Assembly (NCBI GenBank): GCA_003116975.1
Contig: BGKB01000072.1
Coordinates: 251,047 to 315,046 of the forward strand
Direction of reading: 5' to 3'
Source of the DNA: Aurantiochytrium sp. KH105
Taxonomy: Eukaryota; Sar; Bigyra; Thraustochytrida; Thraustochytriidae
Length of the DNA stretch: 64,000 nucleotides
Shown piece by piece: positions 8,893 to 18,559 of the stretch. A model generated the notes under the pieces. The model saw nothing but the letters and a program-made list of their open reading frames with translations. It was not told the origin of the DNA and did no database searches. The first letter of the stretch is position 1. Every line of letters begins with the position of its first letter. The translations under genes and the position numbers were made by a program.

Positions 8893-9695
8893 ACGATTGT
8901 GGGCTCAGCGGACGATAGCGTCATTCACCACATCTTTTTGCGGAAAGGCCATGCAGCTGCCGGGACGTTCATTCGTCTCCTGCAAAAGGCAGTGACTGCT
9001 TTCCTCGACATTGTCAGTGGGCAATTTCGGACTACATTGTCGACACGCACGAACCAATCGAATTTGATGCTCTTGACGACTACCTGTGGTCCGATCTTCT
9101 CCAGCGAAAGGGCAAGTGGACCGAGAAAGATGAAGCGGTTTTGAGCGACGCCCTCTTGGACCTCATCAAGCTTGTCCCGCCTCACCACCACCACGATGAC
9201 GACAACCGACTCTTGGACATGCTTTAGAGCGGCTCGAAGGGCAGCATACCAAACTACAATCAAATCACGCGCGTGGTGGGGCAGCAGATCGAAGAAGGCG
9301 GCCGGGTGTCATCGCCTTTTACTCACGGGTCGCGAACATTGCCTCACTTTGCGCAACACGACCGCTCTACCGGGGCAAAGGGGCTTGTCAGAAACTCATT
9401 CATCAAGGGGCTTGCTCCCCATGAGATGTTCTTCCACGCCATGGGAGGACGCACCGGGGTCCTTGACACCGCGTGCAAAACCTCCGTCACAGACGCATAG
9501 TACAGGAGACTCGTCAAGTCTCTCGAACCGCTAGTCGTCAAAGACATGGGGCGCGGAGAAATGGCTGTCGTAAATTCCACCTCCGGCCAAGTCGTGCAAA
9601 TGCACAATGGCGAGGATTATTTTGACGGCACCTTCCTCAAGAAGCGAGAGCTCAAGCGTACCACGAGAGACGACGTAGAAGAGCATCTCAGCTAA
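8880..9695 (+). pseudogene. RNA polymerase largest subunit (Rpb1-like) fragment, broken
   Basis: Plus-strand frames match a central block of the DNA-directed RNA polymerase largest subunit. In order: SADDSVIHHIF (the G...IH region), a frameshift near 9015, a linker, then SGSKGSIPNYNQI and VGQQIEEGGR preceded by a TAG at 9225, then TLPHFAQHD, GLAPHEMFFHAMGGRTGV and DTACKTS, a second TAG at 9498, and YRRLVKSLEP. These are the funnel, bridge-helix and trigger-loop blocks conserved in all multisubunit polymerases. Nothing of the clamp or catalytic DFDGD region is visible, so it is a fragment. It is too divergent from the cellular consensus to look like a recent copy of the host Rpb1. A viral source is an inference. 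Confidence 0.8.
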
Positions 9696-9749
9696 TGATA
9701 ATAAGAAAACCAAATGATGTTTTAAAAAGTAGAGAGCTACTGACCAGGC

Positions 9750-10430
9750 CTAGATCCGTGGACGAGGGCCCGCCTTCTTCACGATTCCTGTAAAGGTGGC
9801 GACAATGCGCTCGTCAACATGCAGCTCCCCCGTGAGAAATAGCAAAAATTTGGTGCTGGACGTGACCTTGCCCCGAGCCTCGACCCACTCGCCAAGACGC
9901 ACGGGCGCCACAAAGTTCATGTTAAGATTCGACGTCCAGCCTTTATTGGGCTGCAAATCATCTTCTCCGATCGTAAAGAGCGCGGCATCTGCAAGTGTTG
10001 TCAAACAGCCCCCGTGCATCACATGGCCACCATTGAGGTTCTTTTTTGTACAATACATGCCGCACGTTTTTCTGGTCTTGTTACTCCAGAGCGGACCGGC
10101 ATTTTCCTCGAAATTGTGAATTACAAGCTTTCCATTTTCATCGTGGCCATCATCTGTGTGTTTGAAAATTTATCATGAATTACGTCTCCAAGGCGTGGTG
10201 AGTCTCGACTTGTCAGAACTGAGATGTTCGTTCACCCTCCCTCCCTTCCTTTCACTCTCGCCTCGAGCACCAGCGACCCAGCGTCTCCGCATGTCTAATA
10301 CGCGAAGGAAGGAAAAATAGGCTAGGCTCACTCAGCAGCGTCTTCACCACCGCGGCAGCATCGCCAACTTACCCCACGACGAGTATCCGCTCGGCGGCGC
10401 CCGAGCGCTTTCGGCGTCGACGATGGTCAT
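9750..10430 (-). CDS. PaaI/ACOT13-type hotdog thioesterase, two exons
   Basis: A small acyl-CoA thioesterase-like protein of 153 residues. Exon 1 is 10430-10373 and begins MTIVDAESARAPPSGYSSW. A GTAAGT donor follows at 10372-10367, and the intron (219 nt) ends in CAG at 10154. Exon 2 runs 10153-9750. The splice is in phase 1 and restores one frame. Exon 2 contains the hallmark HVMHGGCLTTLADAAL helix of the PaaI family and a C-terminal strand pattern typical of hotdog folds. The exon-2 frame alone has no suitable upstream Met before a stop, which supports the intron. The family hydrolyses medium or long-chain or aryl acyl-CoA; the substrate here cannot be told. It is head to head with the myosin-like gene. 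Confidence 0.82.
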
Positions 10431-10470
10431 GTCGCTCCGCTCGCTAGCTCCTTCTCTCCCTGGGCCTTAT

Positions 10471-10610
10471 GTTCGTGGTACGCGTTGCGGGTTTGCTTGA
10501 GACGATGATCGGCCCAAGACTTCAAGAGGACGGACTTTTAAGTTCGCGGTACGCGTTGCGGATTTGCTCGAGACGATGATCGGCCCAAAACTACAAGAGG
10601 ACGGACTTTC
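10471..10610. repeat. 71-bp tandem duplication
   Basis: Copy 1 starts at 10471 (GTTCGTGGTACGCGTTGCGG) and copy 2 at 10542 (GTTCGCGGTACGCGTTGCGG). They share GAGACGATGATCGGCCCAA and AAGAGGACGGACTTT, with a few substitutions. Confidence 0.9.
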
Positions 10611-10645
10611 ACGCACCTCGTTACGATGCGCCATTCTCTTGCGGC

Positions 10646-10672
10646 CAGCAGCAGCAGCAGCAGCAGCAGCAC
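10646..10672. repeat. CAG microsatellite
   Basis: About nine CAG units in the spacer upstream of the myosin-like gene. Similar CAG tracts sit in the 5' leaders or N-termini of other genes in this window (28.0, 56.2 and 60.3 kb). Confidence 0.9.
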
Positions 10673-10966
10673 GAGCCACTCTTCGATGCGCCAGGACGTG
10701 TCGGCGACAAATCCAATCTGTGTCTGCGACAAATCTGTGTCGGCGATAACCCCGACGAGCCAGGTCCTCGTCCTCGTCCTGGGACTCTTTGATGGCGCCG
10801 GGTCGAGCTCGCCCGCGCCCTCTGGAGGCGTAACGGAGCGAAGTGAAGTGAAGAGTGATGAAGAGGACGATGGCGGGCGCGTGCAGTGCTTGGCCCAGGC
10901 GAGCAAAGCAGGTCTCTATCGGCCGGTCCCTGGCGGCGGCGCAGCGACGCGCGGCGCCCGGCCGCC

Positions 10967-13900
10967 ATGGCGCAGGGGCCGCACGGCCCGCGGAGGCGGC
11001 GCAGCGACGCCGGCGCGCACGCGCAGACCGCGCTGCCGGACGACGTGTGCGCCTGGGAAGACCTCGACGGCGCGCGGCTCCTGCGAGGACTTGGGGCGCG
11101 ACTTGAGATGGGCCTCGAGCAGACGCGCTGGGGCGACCGTACGCTGCTATGGCTGCATGAGGAACCGGGCGCGGAGGAGCACGAATCGGCATCCTCGCCC
11201 TCGTCCATGGCCTCCGTCTCCTCATCCGCAGCGTCGACGATGAGTACGCGGAATACAAAGCACGTGACGAGCGCGTGGACCCAAGCTGCCATTCAGGAAG
11301 CGCACGCCTCGAACCCGCATCATTTCGTCCTCCTCGGCCAAGACCAGACATGGACGGCGCAACGTCGGAATGCCCTCATGGACCAGGTTTTTCAACGCTG
11401 CATGCAATCCGGCGAGGAAACCAGCCGTCGCGTGCGGCGTCTGCGTCGGAACCTTGCGCTGGTTGACACGCTGCTTGACAGCCTCTGCCTACCGGACAGC
11501 GCACCTCCGCTAGCGCAACGAGTGCGTTTTCATGTCGCCGACGGGGTGCTCGTCCATGCCGTAATCGACGTTCCGCTTCTCGACCTTTCGCGCATGTGGG
11601 AGTTTGACATTTTCCTGCAGCTTGCGGGAACGGAACGCATTTCGCATCAGTACCCGCGCTGCGTGGCCTCTTCAGCGCGCCGCGTCGCCTTGGAATCTCA
11701 CGACCCTATGGCCGTCGAGCAGCGCTTTGCGGCTACCATGGACATTCTCCAAGGCTTTGGTATTTCCAGTGACGAAGTCACAAGTCTTCTGCGCATTCTG
11801 CGAGCCGTGCTAGAAATTGGACACGCTCAGGTCCCTGACGCAGGAGATGACGCCCGTCTTGAGACTGCAAGCAAGCTTCTTGGCATGCCCGCACGAATTG
11901 ATTTCTTTGCCATGCGCGGCGAGTCCGTGAGCGGAGCAAGCGATGGCTCGGGGTCAAGATCTAATGCTGGCCAACACGCTGTGCGTGCGAGGGACGCGCT
12001 TGCAGAGACAATCTTCGACGCCGCATTTCAATGGATTTTTGCGCGTGTCAATCGAGCACTCGTGAAAGACCTCGGCGCGCAGAAAAATGTTGACCACGTG
12101 AGCAACATCAGCATTGTGCAGTTTCCGCCTCTTGTCACATCGGAAGGTCCCATTCGTCTTGAGGGGGAGCTTTTGCGGAATGCTGCATGCGAATCACTTC
12201 ACCTTGTGGCTGCCAAGGTTATCCGTGAGGCGGAAGCTAGCTCGCAGTCACGCTTACGAGATGCTACAGATGAGGACTTGGCACGGGCCGAGGACGTCGT
12301 TGGAGTCATGGACTCCTTTGTAAATGAACTTGCAAGCACTCGCGGTTTTTCAGCAATGCATCATGAACGCAAAACAGCGTCCGTAAACCATTTCACTGGC
12401 GCCATTTCATACGACCTGAAGGCTCTTCGTTCTGCGGAGGCCGACGACAATATTGAGGACATCATGCTCGAGACCACCAACTTATTTGTACGTAAAATGA
12501 TAGACGCTTCTGTACGCAGCCACCGGGGCAGCGCCGTCAAGCGTCACTACATGGGTCTTGAAAATCTCATGCCCCCCCTTCGCAAGGGCAAACTTCACAT
12601 CGTGCGCTGCATTGACGCAAACAGGCTGGAAGCTGTCTTGCGCGAGGAAGGTCTCAGTCAGGTCGCCACTTTACGCCGAAAAGCCTGTTACCCGCTTCGC
12701 AAAACCTGGGCGACGGTGCTGCGCATGCTTCCCAAGGAAACGCGCGCGCGTCTAGGACGGCGCGTCGATCGCGCGCAGCTACGCCTTGAGCTCGCTGACC
12801 GCTTAGAAAATCTCACACAAGATCCTTTCCACGTTGGGCGACACTGCGTTTTCTTCGTTCCTGCGTCATGGAATGCTTTTCAGCGCTCCGCTGAGCTCGA
12901 AGCGAACACGTCAGAAGGCCGCGCCGACAAAGGTCTCGCACACAGACATATGGGCTTTGAAGATGCAGATAAGAGTTCGATTCTTACCGGGACATCCTTG
13001 GACACAATCTCTGGCACGTTTGCACTGGACATGATGAGACCTACGGAGCCGTCGTTTTTGCATTTCTCGGTGCCACGAGCGCGCGCGAGCACCCTTGATC
13101 GGCAGCGCCTTGAAAATGAGGCCGCGCGCAAAATTGTCCGATTCTCATGCGCGGCGCCTTGTCTTATTTTCGCAGCGGAGATCCCCGGGGTGTAGACGGA
13201 GCACAAATGACTTCCTATGTGCACCATCTTCGCGCGCAACACCGCGCCGCGGTCGCGATACAGCGAACGTGGCGAATGTGGGCCTGTATGCGACGCTTTG
13301 CTGGCCTTCAAACGCGCCGCCGACGATGGGTCAGCCACTTGCGCGCCGATGAAGGGGTAGTCATCACCTCGCTTGTTGTCAAGACCGTCGAGGTGCTCGG
13401 ACGTAAATCCTTGCGCGCAGGAATATCGCCTCTTGGTTCACGACGATACAGCGAGGACTATAGCGAAAAAAACACGCGCGACTCCGGTATAGTATCCACA
13501 CTCAACGGGGGCGGCGGCGGCGGCGGTAGTCACCAGAATGTCTACAGGCCGCCTTTGCACGCACAGCACCACCGTCGACGAAGCTTCAAGAGCCGTAAGG
13601 TGCGGCAGCTGATTTACACGACGGGCCCATACCCGCGTCTCTTTTACGTGGACCCCTTTACGGGCGAGTTCAAGGGCGACATTGCTTGGGAGGAAGGCGT
13701 GACTCGTGCTGTGGCTACGTCAAACACAGACTTTGTTGTGTACTCGATCCCAGACCCGTTCAAGGGTAAAGCAGAGTGGCACTTTTCCGTTCTTCCATCC
13801 ACCAACGACGCCTTTGCGCACGACTGGGTTCGCGCCTTGCAGCGCGCCTTTTCTGTGCGACAGCTCTTTGCGCTGCCACGCGGCGTCTATGAATATACAC

Positions 13901-14343
13901 CACTACAGCAGATGCTTTGCAAAGGCCAGCTGCTCAAACGCTCGTCGCTAGCCCGAGCCTCGTGGAAGGAGCGACACTTTGTGTTGCGCACCGGGTCCCT
14001 CGAGTGGTTTAGACGTCGTGGGGACGTTGATTCTCGCGGGTACATTGTTATTGACCATCATACAGGTGTGTATGCAAGCAAAGAGCGCTTCAGTTTCGAA
14101 ATCACATCGCCGGCGCTCTCCAAGCCTCTGCGACTACGGGCTCGTTCGAAGGAGACGCTCTTTTATTGGGTCAATGGGATTACTGAGGCGATCCACGCTG
14201 CTCACGATAGCCTCGCGCTCAACACCGCGCCTTCATCGCCAGCCAAACATCGTTCTCTGCCATGTCTTGGTTCCTCTTTCGATTCTCCACTTGCCGTTCG
14301 CTCGGCATCCTTTTCGTCTGAAAGTACAGCTGCTGCAGACTAA
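10967..14343 (+). CDS. Degenerate myosin-like protein with IQ, PDK1-type PH and PH domains
   Basis: The first frame (10967-13195) keeps the myosin motor layout. It has an N-terminal block (VCAWEDLDGARLLRGLGARL), an L50 region (AATMDILQGFGISSDEV and ILRAVLEIGHA), HFTGAISYDLKAL, the HIVRCIDANRLE strut, and a converter-like VGRHCVFFVP. The P-loop position reads LLGQDQTWTAQ and the switch regions are replaced too, so it should not bind ATP. A second frame (13147-14343) continues with an IQ motif (VAIQRTWRMW), a PDK1-type PH domain (RLFYVDPFTGEFKG) and a classical PH domain (GQLLKRSSLARASWKERHF). The two frames overlap, so an intron (acceptor CAG ending at 13175, donor perhaps GT at 13051) or a frameshift joins them. 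The start at 10967 has an ideal GCCGCCATGG context. Probably a membrane-targeted pseudo-motor. Confidence 0.7.
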
Positions 14344-15262
14344 TCATGACAATTTGATTGGCAGCCTACCAATAACGTATTCAGGAATGGAAGAGAAAGA
14401 CAGACAGAAAGTCAGAAAAAAAAAAAAGAGCAAGAGAGGAAGAGGAAAAAGATTCTGATTCTCAAGGGAGGGCATAGTATTTCACAGATCACATGCATCT
14501 TTAAAGGAACTTCCACGTGCAGACCGAGCCCTGCTTTCGAGACTTCTCTTGAGACAAACTCCACTCTAACAAAAGCAACTCATCGACCTTCCTCTCACCC
14601 GACCGACCCAAGAACATTCTCTGCTCGTCTCAAGCACCTCCTCCGCTCGCTTCGACCCTTGCGCAAAGCTATCGAGTGCCTTCACGTAGGCCTATGCACC
14701 TGCCAGCCACAGCCAGCGAAACCCACCTCAAGAACCTTCTCCGCTCGCCTGGAACCTTGCGCAAAGCTATCGAGCGACTTCGCGTACTTGCTCTCTTCCA
14801 AAACTAGCCAGCAAAGCCAGCAGCATCTTGGAGAAGGCTCAACGTGGCTGTGGCTGTCGCAAAAGCCTTGCTCCGAGTTTGCGCGCCATCGCCTCTCTTA
14901 TAAACACAGTTGACGACGAGTGCGGCGGCCCGATTTGCGCAAGCCACAAACGTCTGCTAGACCCCCCAGAATGCCGTGCTGTATGCTAGATAAGAGGTAC
15001 ACAAAGGGGTTATCTAAAAAGTCCTTGCCCCACGTGAACACCTCTCATTGTCGTAAATCTGGAGGTCAAACTTGCGCACACCAAGCCGGAACGGGCGCGC
15101 GCGAGATGCTCCAGCGGCCTCGGGGTCCAGGGGCAGGGCAGGCAAAACCCGAACGAGGAGGTCTCCCAGTCCGATAGCCGGCCTGATCTTCTGTCTAATC
15201 TCCCTATTTCTCGCTCGCGTGAGGTATAGCCAGCCAGCCACGAGAATCGCAAGAAGAACACC
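14344..15262. other. Intergenic spacer upstream of the ABCG gene
   Basis: No gene seen. It holds a purine-rich tract (about 14389-14455), and a 48-bp motif present twice 100 bp apart at about 14640-14687 and 14740-14787 (shared core CCTTGCGCAAAGCTATCGAG). The presumed ABCG promoter lies at its right end. Confidence 0.5.
14640..14787. repeat. Dispersed 48-bp direct repeat, 100-bp spacing
   Basis: Two copies begin CTCCGCTCGC and share CCTTGCGCAAAGCTATCGAG and a final CTTC(A/G)CGTA. They could be a duplicated promoter element or a chance duplication. Confidence 0.75.
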
Positions 15263-17110
15263 ATGGCGCAGCAGCTCGAGTTCGTTGACCTGAACTACTA
15301 CGTGAAGCCCAAGAATGCAAGCGAACAGCTCCATGTCCTCAAGGAAGTAAGCGGCGTCATCACTGCTGGAAGGCTCTGCGCCATCATGGGCAGCAGTGGC
15401 GCCGGCAAGTCCACCCTGCTCGATATTCTCGCAATGCGCAAGACTGTCGGACGCGCCACGGGCCAGATTCTCCTCGACCGAGAACCCCTCCCGTCGCGCC
15501 AGGTCTGGAAGCACATGGCCGGTTACGTCATGCAGCATGACTGCTTGCTGTCCACGGCTACTGTCTTTGAGACCCTCATGTTCTCCAAGCAGCTTCGCAC
15601 AAAGTACAAGACCGTATCGTACGAAGATCAAAAGCGCCACGTCGAGCAGATCCTCGACGAAGTCGGCCTTTCGCATCGCCGTAATGCTCGCATCGGTGAC
15701 GAAGACCAGCGCTCGCTTTCCGGCGGTGAAATGCGTCGCGTCAGCATTGCTCAGGAGCTCGTGGCCGAGTGCTCCATCCTCTTCCTCGACGAACCTACGT
15801 CTGGCCTCGACTCTGGCAGTGCCCGCGCAGTCATGGAGCTTTTGCGCGCCCTTGCCGCTCGCGACCGCATCGTGGCCGCGACCATCCACCAGCCCTCGAG
15901 CCAAATCTGCGCTCTCTTTGACGATCTCTTGATGCTTGGACAGGGCGAAATGTGCTACGCTGGCCCGTGGTCCGAAGCCGTCGAGCACTTTGATCGCATT
16001 GGGTATCCGTGTCCGCAGTACACGAATCCGACAGATTTCATTCTCGACCTCACGCGCGACCAAGAGGCCTTCTCGACGCTCACTGCGCGGGCCTATGACT
16101 CGAGCGCTGTTGCAATGACGCATTCTCAGATTCTCACTGCTCGTGCAGAAGCGGACACTGATGTCGTGCTGCACATGACTCCTTGGATTTTCCAGTTCAA
16201 GCTCTTGTGCATTCGGAACTTTCAACAATGGATCCGCAACCCTCTCATTCTCATCAGCGAACTCTCGCAGTACATCATCTTTGGGCTACTGATCGGCGCC
16301 CTCTATTACGACATCTCGGACGAAGCCTCTGCAGGTCTTTTTGATCGAACCGCGGCCATCTTCTTTGTTCTCACCACCATTTCCTTTATCCCTTCCTTCA
16401 CTGTGGTGACACTTGCCCGCGAGGAACGTCCGCTACAGCGACGGGAGTTTGCCTCTGGAATGTACGATGTCAGCGCGCACTTCGTTGCAAAAATGATCGT
16501 CATGATTCCGTTCGAGGTCTTCCTCAGTCTTTTGTTTTCCATCTGCTGCTACTTCCTCATTGGCTTGAGCGTTTCGGGAGAACAATTCTTCATCTTCCTT
16601 GCAATCGTGGTCATTTTTCAGCTCATCTCAGAGACGCTCGGGTCGATTTGCGCGATTGCAACCCCAAATCCGACCATTGGCGTCCTCATGCTCTCCATGG
16701 TCCTGCTCATCGCTCTTTCATTCGGCGGATTCGTGGTAAGTGCTCCGCGCTCGTACTACGTCTGGTTTGAGAAAATCAACTTTTTCGTCTACGCCTACAC
16801 GGCTCTAGCATTGAACGAGTGCGAAAATCTCACCGTGTACGCGGACGGTCATCCCGTGAACGCGCTCGACCTGTTACGCGCAGACGACCGCATTCGCAAC
16901 GACTTTAGTCTCGGGGAGAACATCGGTATCCTTGTAGCTTTCCTGGTCTTTTTCCGACTTTTTGCGCTCGCGCTCGTGTACCTTAGTAGCAGCAAATCAA
17001 GCTTCGCCTTTGAAGCACGAGAGAATGGTACCGGTTTCAAGGTCCCTGGAAATCCCGCAGATGCTCTTATCAGCGCCAAGGGCCCGGACACGCGTATCAA
17101 TGTCGAATAA
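15263..17110 (+). CDS. ABCG (White/ABCG2-type) half-transporter
   Basis: A 615-residue half transporter with the reversed ABCG order: ATPase first, membrane domain second. The nucleotide-binding domain shows Walker A GSSGAGKST (43-51), the signature LSGGE (152-156), Walker B ILFLDEPTSGLDS (about 172-184) and the H-switch TIHQPSS. About six hydrophobic helices follow from residue 310 to the end. ABCG half-transporters dimerise and export lipids, sterols or xenobiotics across the plasma or an internal membrane; the substrate cannot be read here. The ATG at 15263 is preceded by AACACC and begins just before the conserved N-terminal strand. The length is normal for the family. Confidence 0.92.
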   Translation: MAQQLEFVDLNYYVKPKNASEQLHVLKEVSGVITAGRLCAIMGSSGAGKSTLLDILAMRKTVGRATGQILLDREPLPSRQVWKHMAGYVMQHDCLLSTATVFETLMFSKQLRTKYKTVSYEDQKRHVEQILDEVGLSHRRNARIGDEDQRSLSGGEMRRVSIAQELVAECSILFLDEPTSGLDSGSARAVMELLRALAARDRIVAATIHQPSSQICALFDDLLMLGQGEMCYAGPWSEAVEHFDRIGYPCPQYTNPTDFILDLTRDQEAFSTLTARAYDSSAVAMTHSQILTARAEADTDVVLHMTPWIFQFKLLCIRNFQQWIRNPLILISELSQYIIFGLLIGALYYDISDEASAGLFDRTAAIFFVLTTISFIPSFTVVTLAREERPLQRREFASGMYDVSAHFVAKMIVMIPFEVFLSLLFSICCYFLIGLSVSGEQFFIFLAIVVIFQLISETLGSICAIATPNPTIGVLMLSMVLLIALSFGGFVVSAPRSYYVWFEKINFFVYAYTALALNECENLTVYADGHPVNALDLLRADDRIRNDFSLGENIGILVAFLVFFRLFALALVYLSSSKSSFAFEARENGTGFKVPGNPADALISAKGPDTRINVE

Positions 17111-17120
17111 TCGAATAGAA

Positions 17121-17126
17121 AATAAA
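17121..17126 (+). terminator. AATAAA polyadenylation signal of the ABCG gene
   Basis: A canonical AATAAA lies 11 nt after the TAA stop of the ABCG gene, in AT-rich sequence. Confidence 0.45.
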
Positions 17127-18029
17127 GAAGGTCCACCTAAGCTTTTCGTGTAGAAGACGCCCCTTACTCTTTCATGCATTCTTATCCTTCTTTCAGACAC
17201 TTTCACTCCTTCTGTTTCGCTCCTGTTCTTTTGCTTTCCCCGTTCTGACCGTCATCCATCCCATGGTCAATGCAGTGGCTCGGCTCCCCCCGAGGCGGAC
17301 CATTTTGATACACATATCCGAGCCCCGCATTTCAGCTTTTCCCATCCATTTTCCATTGCAGTCCCTGTGCAAGCATCATCGTGTGCGTGTGTATATATGT
17401 ATGCAAGAGAGTCACGCCGTCGCTCTTTTGCTCAGTCCTTACCTCGGGATAGGCAGTTCTGCGCGCCTGCGCTGAAGATGACTTGCCCTATGCCTGCCTG
17501 TCTCGAGTCCCGCCTCCCGACGGGGTATAGCCCCTGCTCTGGTCCTAGCTTTTCTACTAGAAGTTCTCTACCCTTCTGCCCTCACCTTGAGACGAGTCGA
17601 TTTGACTCAACTCGACTCGTTGCCGCGCCCCGCCCTCGCCCTCGCCCTCGCCCTCGGGACAGCGGTCCAGACCGTGGCGAGTGCGCCTGCCCGCCCCACG
17701 AGAAACGACCGCCCCTCAATAAAGCAGGTGGCGGTCTGCAAGCCGGGGCCGCGAGCGAGGCCTGCCCGCCGGTGCGCGCCCCAGCGCACAAGGGCAAAAA
17801 GTGTCCCAATTCGTCCCATCTGCCGCAGCGCCCAGGCCGGCTGGCTGAATGGCCTCAGGACCTTGCGGGCCGCGGCGTCGCGTCCATCACCCAGCGGCCC
17901 GAGGAAAAGGAAGCGTCGCCTTGCTTCAAGACGCCTTGCGGTGCCTTGCGGTGCGTTGCATTGCGTCGCCGGGTCAGTGGCTGTCGTGGCGGAGTTGGAC
18001 TCCTTGGTGCGCCGCGGTTAGGTGGCGAC

Positions 18030-18076
18030 CTCACTCGCTCGCTCACTCACTCACTCACTCACTCACTCACTCGCTC
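18030..18076. repeat. (CTCA)n microsatellite
   Basis: About ten CTCA units with CTCG variants at both ends. Confidence 0.9.
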
Positions 18077-18450
18077 CTTATTCATTCACCACCTAGGCCT
18101 GGTCTCCTCTGCACTGAGGCGAGATCAATCGATTCACGCTGTCGCGCAGCACGCCACGTCTCTTGCGCAAATCGCAAAGCGAGATACTCTGCGCCGCTGC
18201 GAGGGGTGGCCGCCACCGCGAGAGTGGAAATCATCACGTCGGCGCTGGGCTCCATTTGCGGGACGTTGAGCTGATCCCGTCGCTGATTTTCGTGGCGCTG
18301 CTTGCGCCCCTTGCAGCGGCGCAAGGGCGTGAGAATCCGGCCTGTACGGGAGCTCGAAGGACGCCCTGTTAAGGAGGGTTCCCAAAGGCGGACGGGTGCC
18401 GCCGGAAGGTGGCCAGGAATTTTGCGCGCAAAAGCCCAAGGGGCACGGGC

Positions 18451-18550
18451 CGTAAGCTTGTTTGCTTGCCCGTAAGCTCGTAAGCTTGCGTGCTCGCTTG
18501 CGTGCTCGCTTGCGTGCTCGTGAGCTCGCGTGCTCGTAAGCTCGCGTGCG
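18451..18550. repeat. Short tandem repeats (TTGCGTGCTCGC type)
   Basis: Degenerate units of TTGCGTGCTCGC and GTAAGCTCG are reiterated over about 100 bp just upstream of the first Met of the membrane kinase. Confidence 0.75.
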
Positions 18551-18559
18551 TGACAACAA

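Larger units (their letters stand above)
10431..10966. promoter_or_regulatory. Shared spacer between thioesterase and myosin-like gene
   Basis: 537 bp between two divergent start codons. It contains a 71-bp tandem duplication (10471-10610), a CAG microsatellite (10646-10672) and a short repeat of the string AATCTGTGTC. ORFs here are low-complexity. A promoter function is inferred from position only. Confidence 0.45.
17127..18559. other. Intergenic spacer rich in simple repeats
   Basis: No gene recognised. ORFs of up to 300 codons cross the region but consist of Arg, Pro and Ser-rich low-complexity sequence and tandem-repeat peptides. It contains CTCGCC repeats (about 17633-17660), a CTCA microsatellite (18030-18076) and a run of GCGTGCTC/GTAAGCTCG units (18451-18550) directly before the membrane kinase gene. 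Confidence 0.5.

Noticed and set aside
13706-14458. Short plus-strand ORFs overlapping the PH domains
   Set aside because: The alternative frame is clearly coding for PDK1-type PH and PH domains.
17367-18269. 300-codon ORF in the spacer before the membrane kinase
   Set aside because: Low-complexity Arg/Pro/Ser sequence and CTCA-repeat peptides; no domain.
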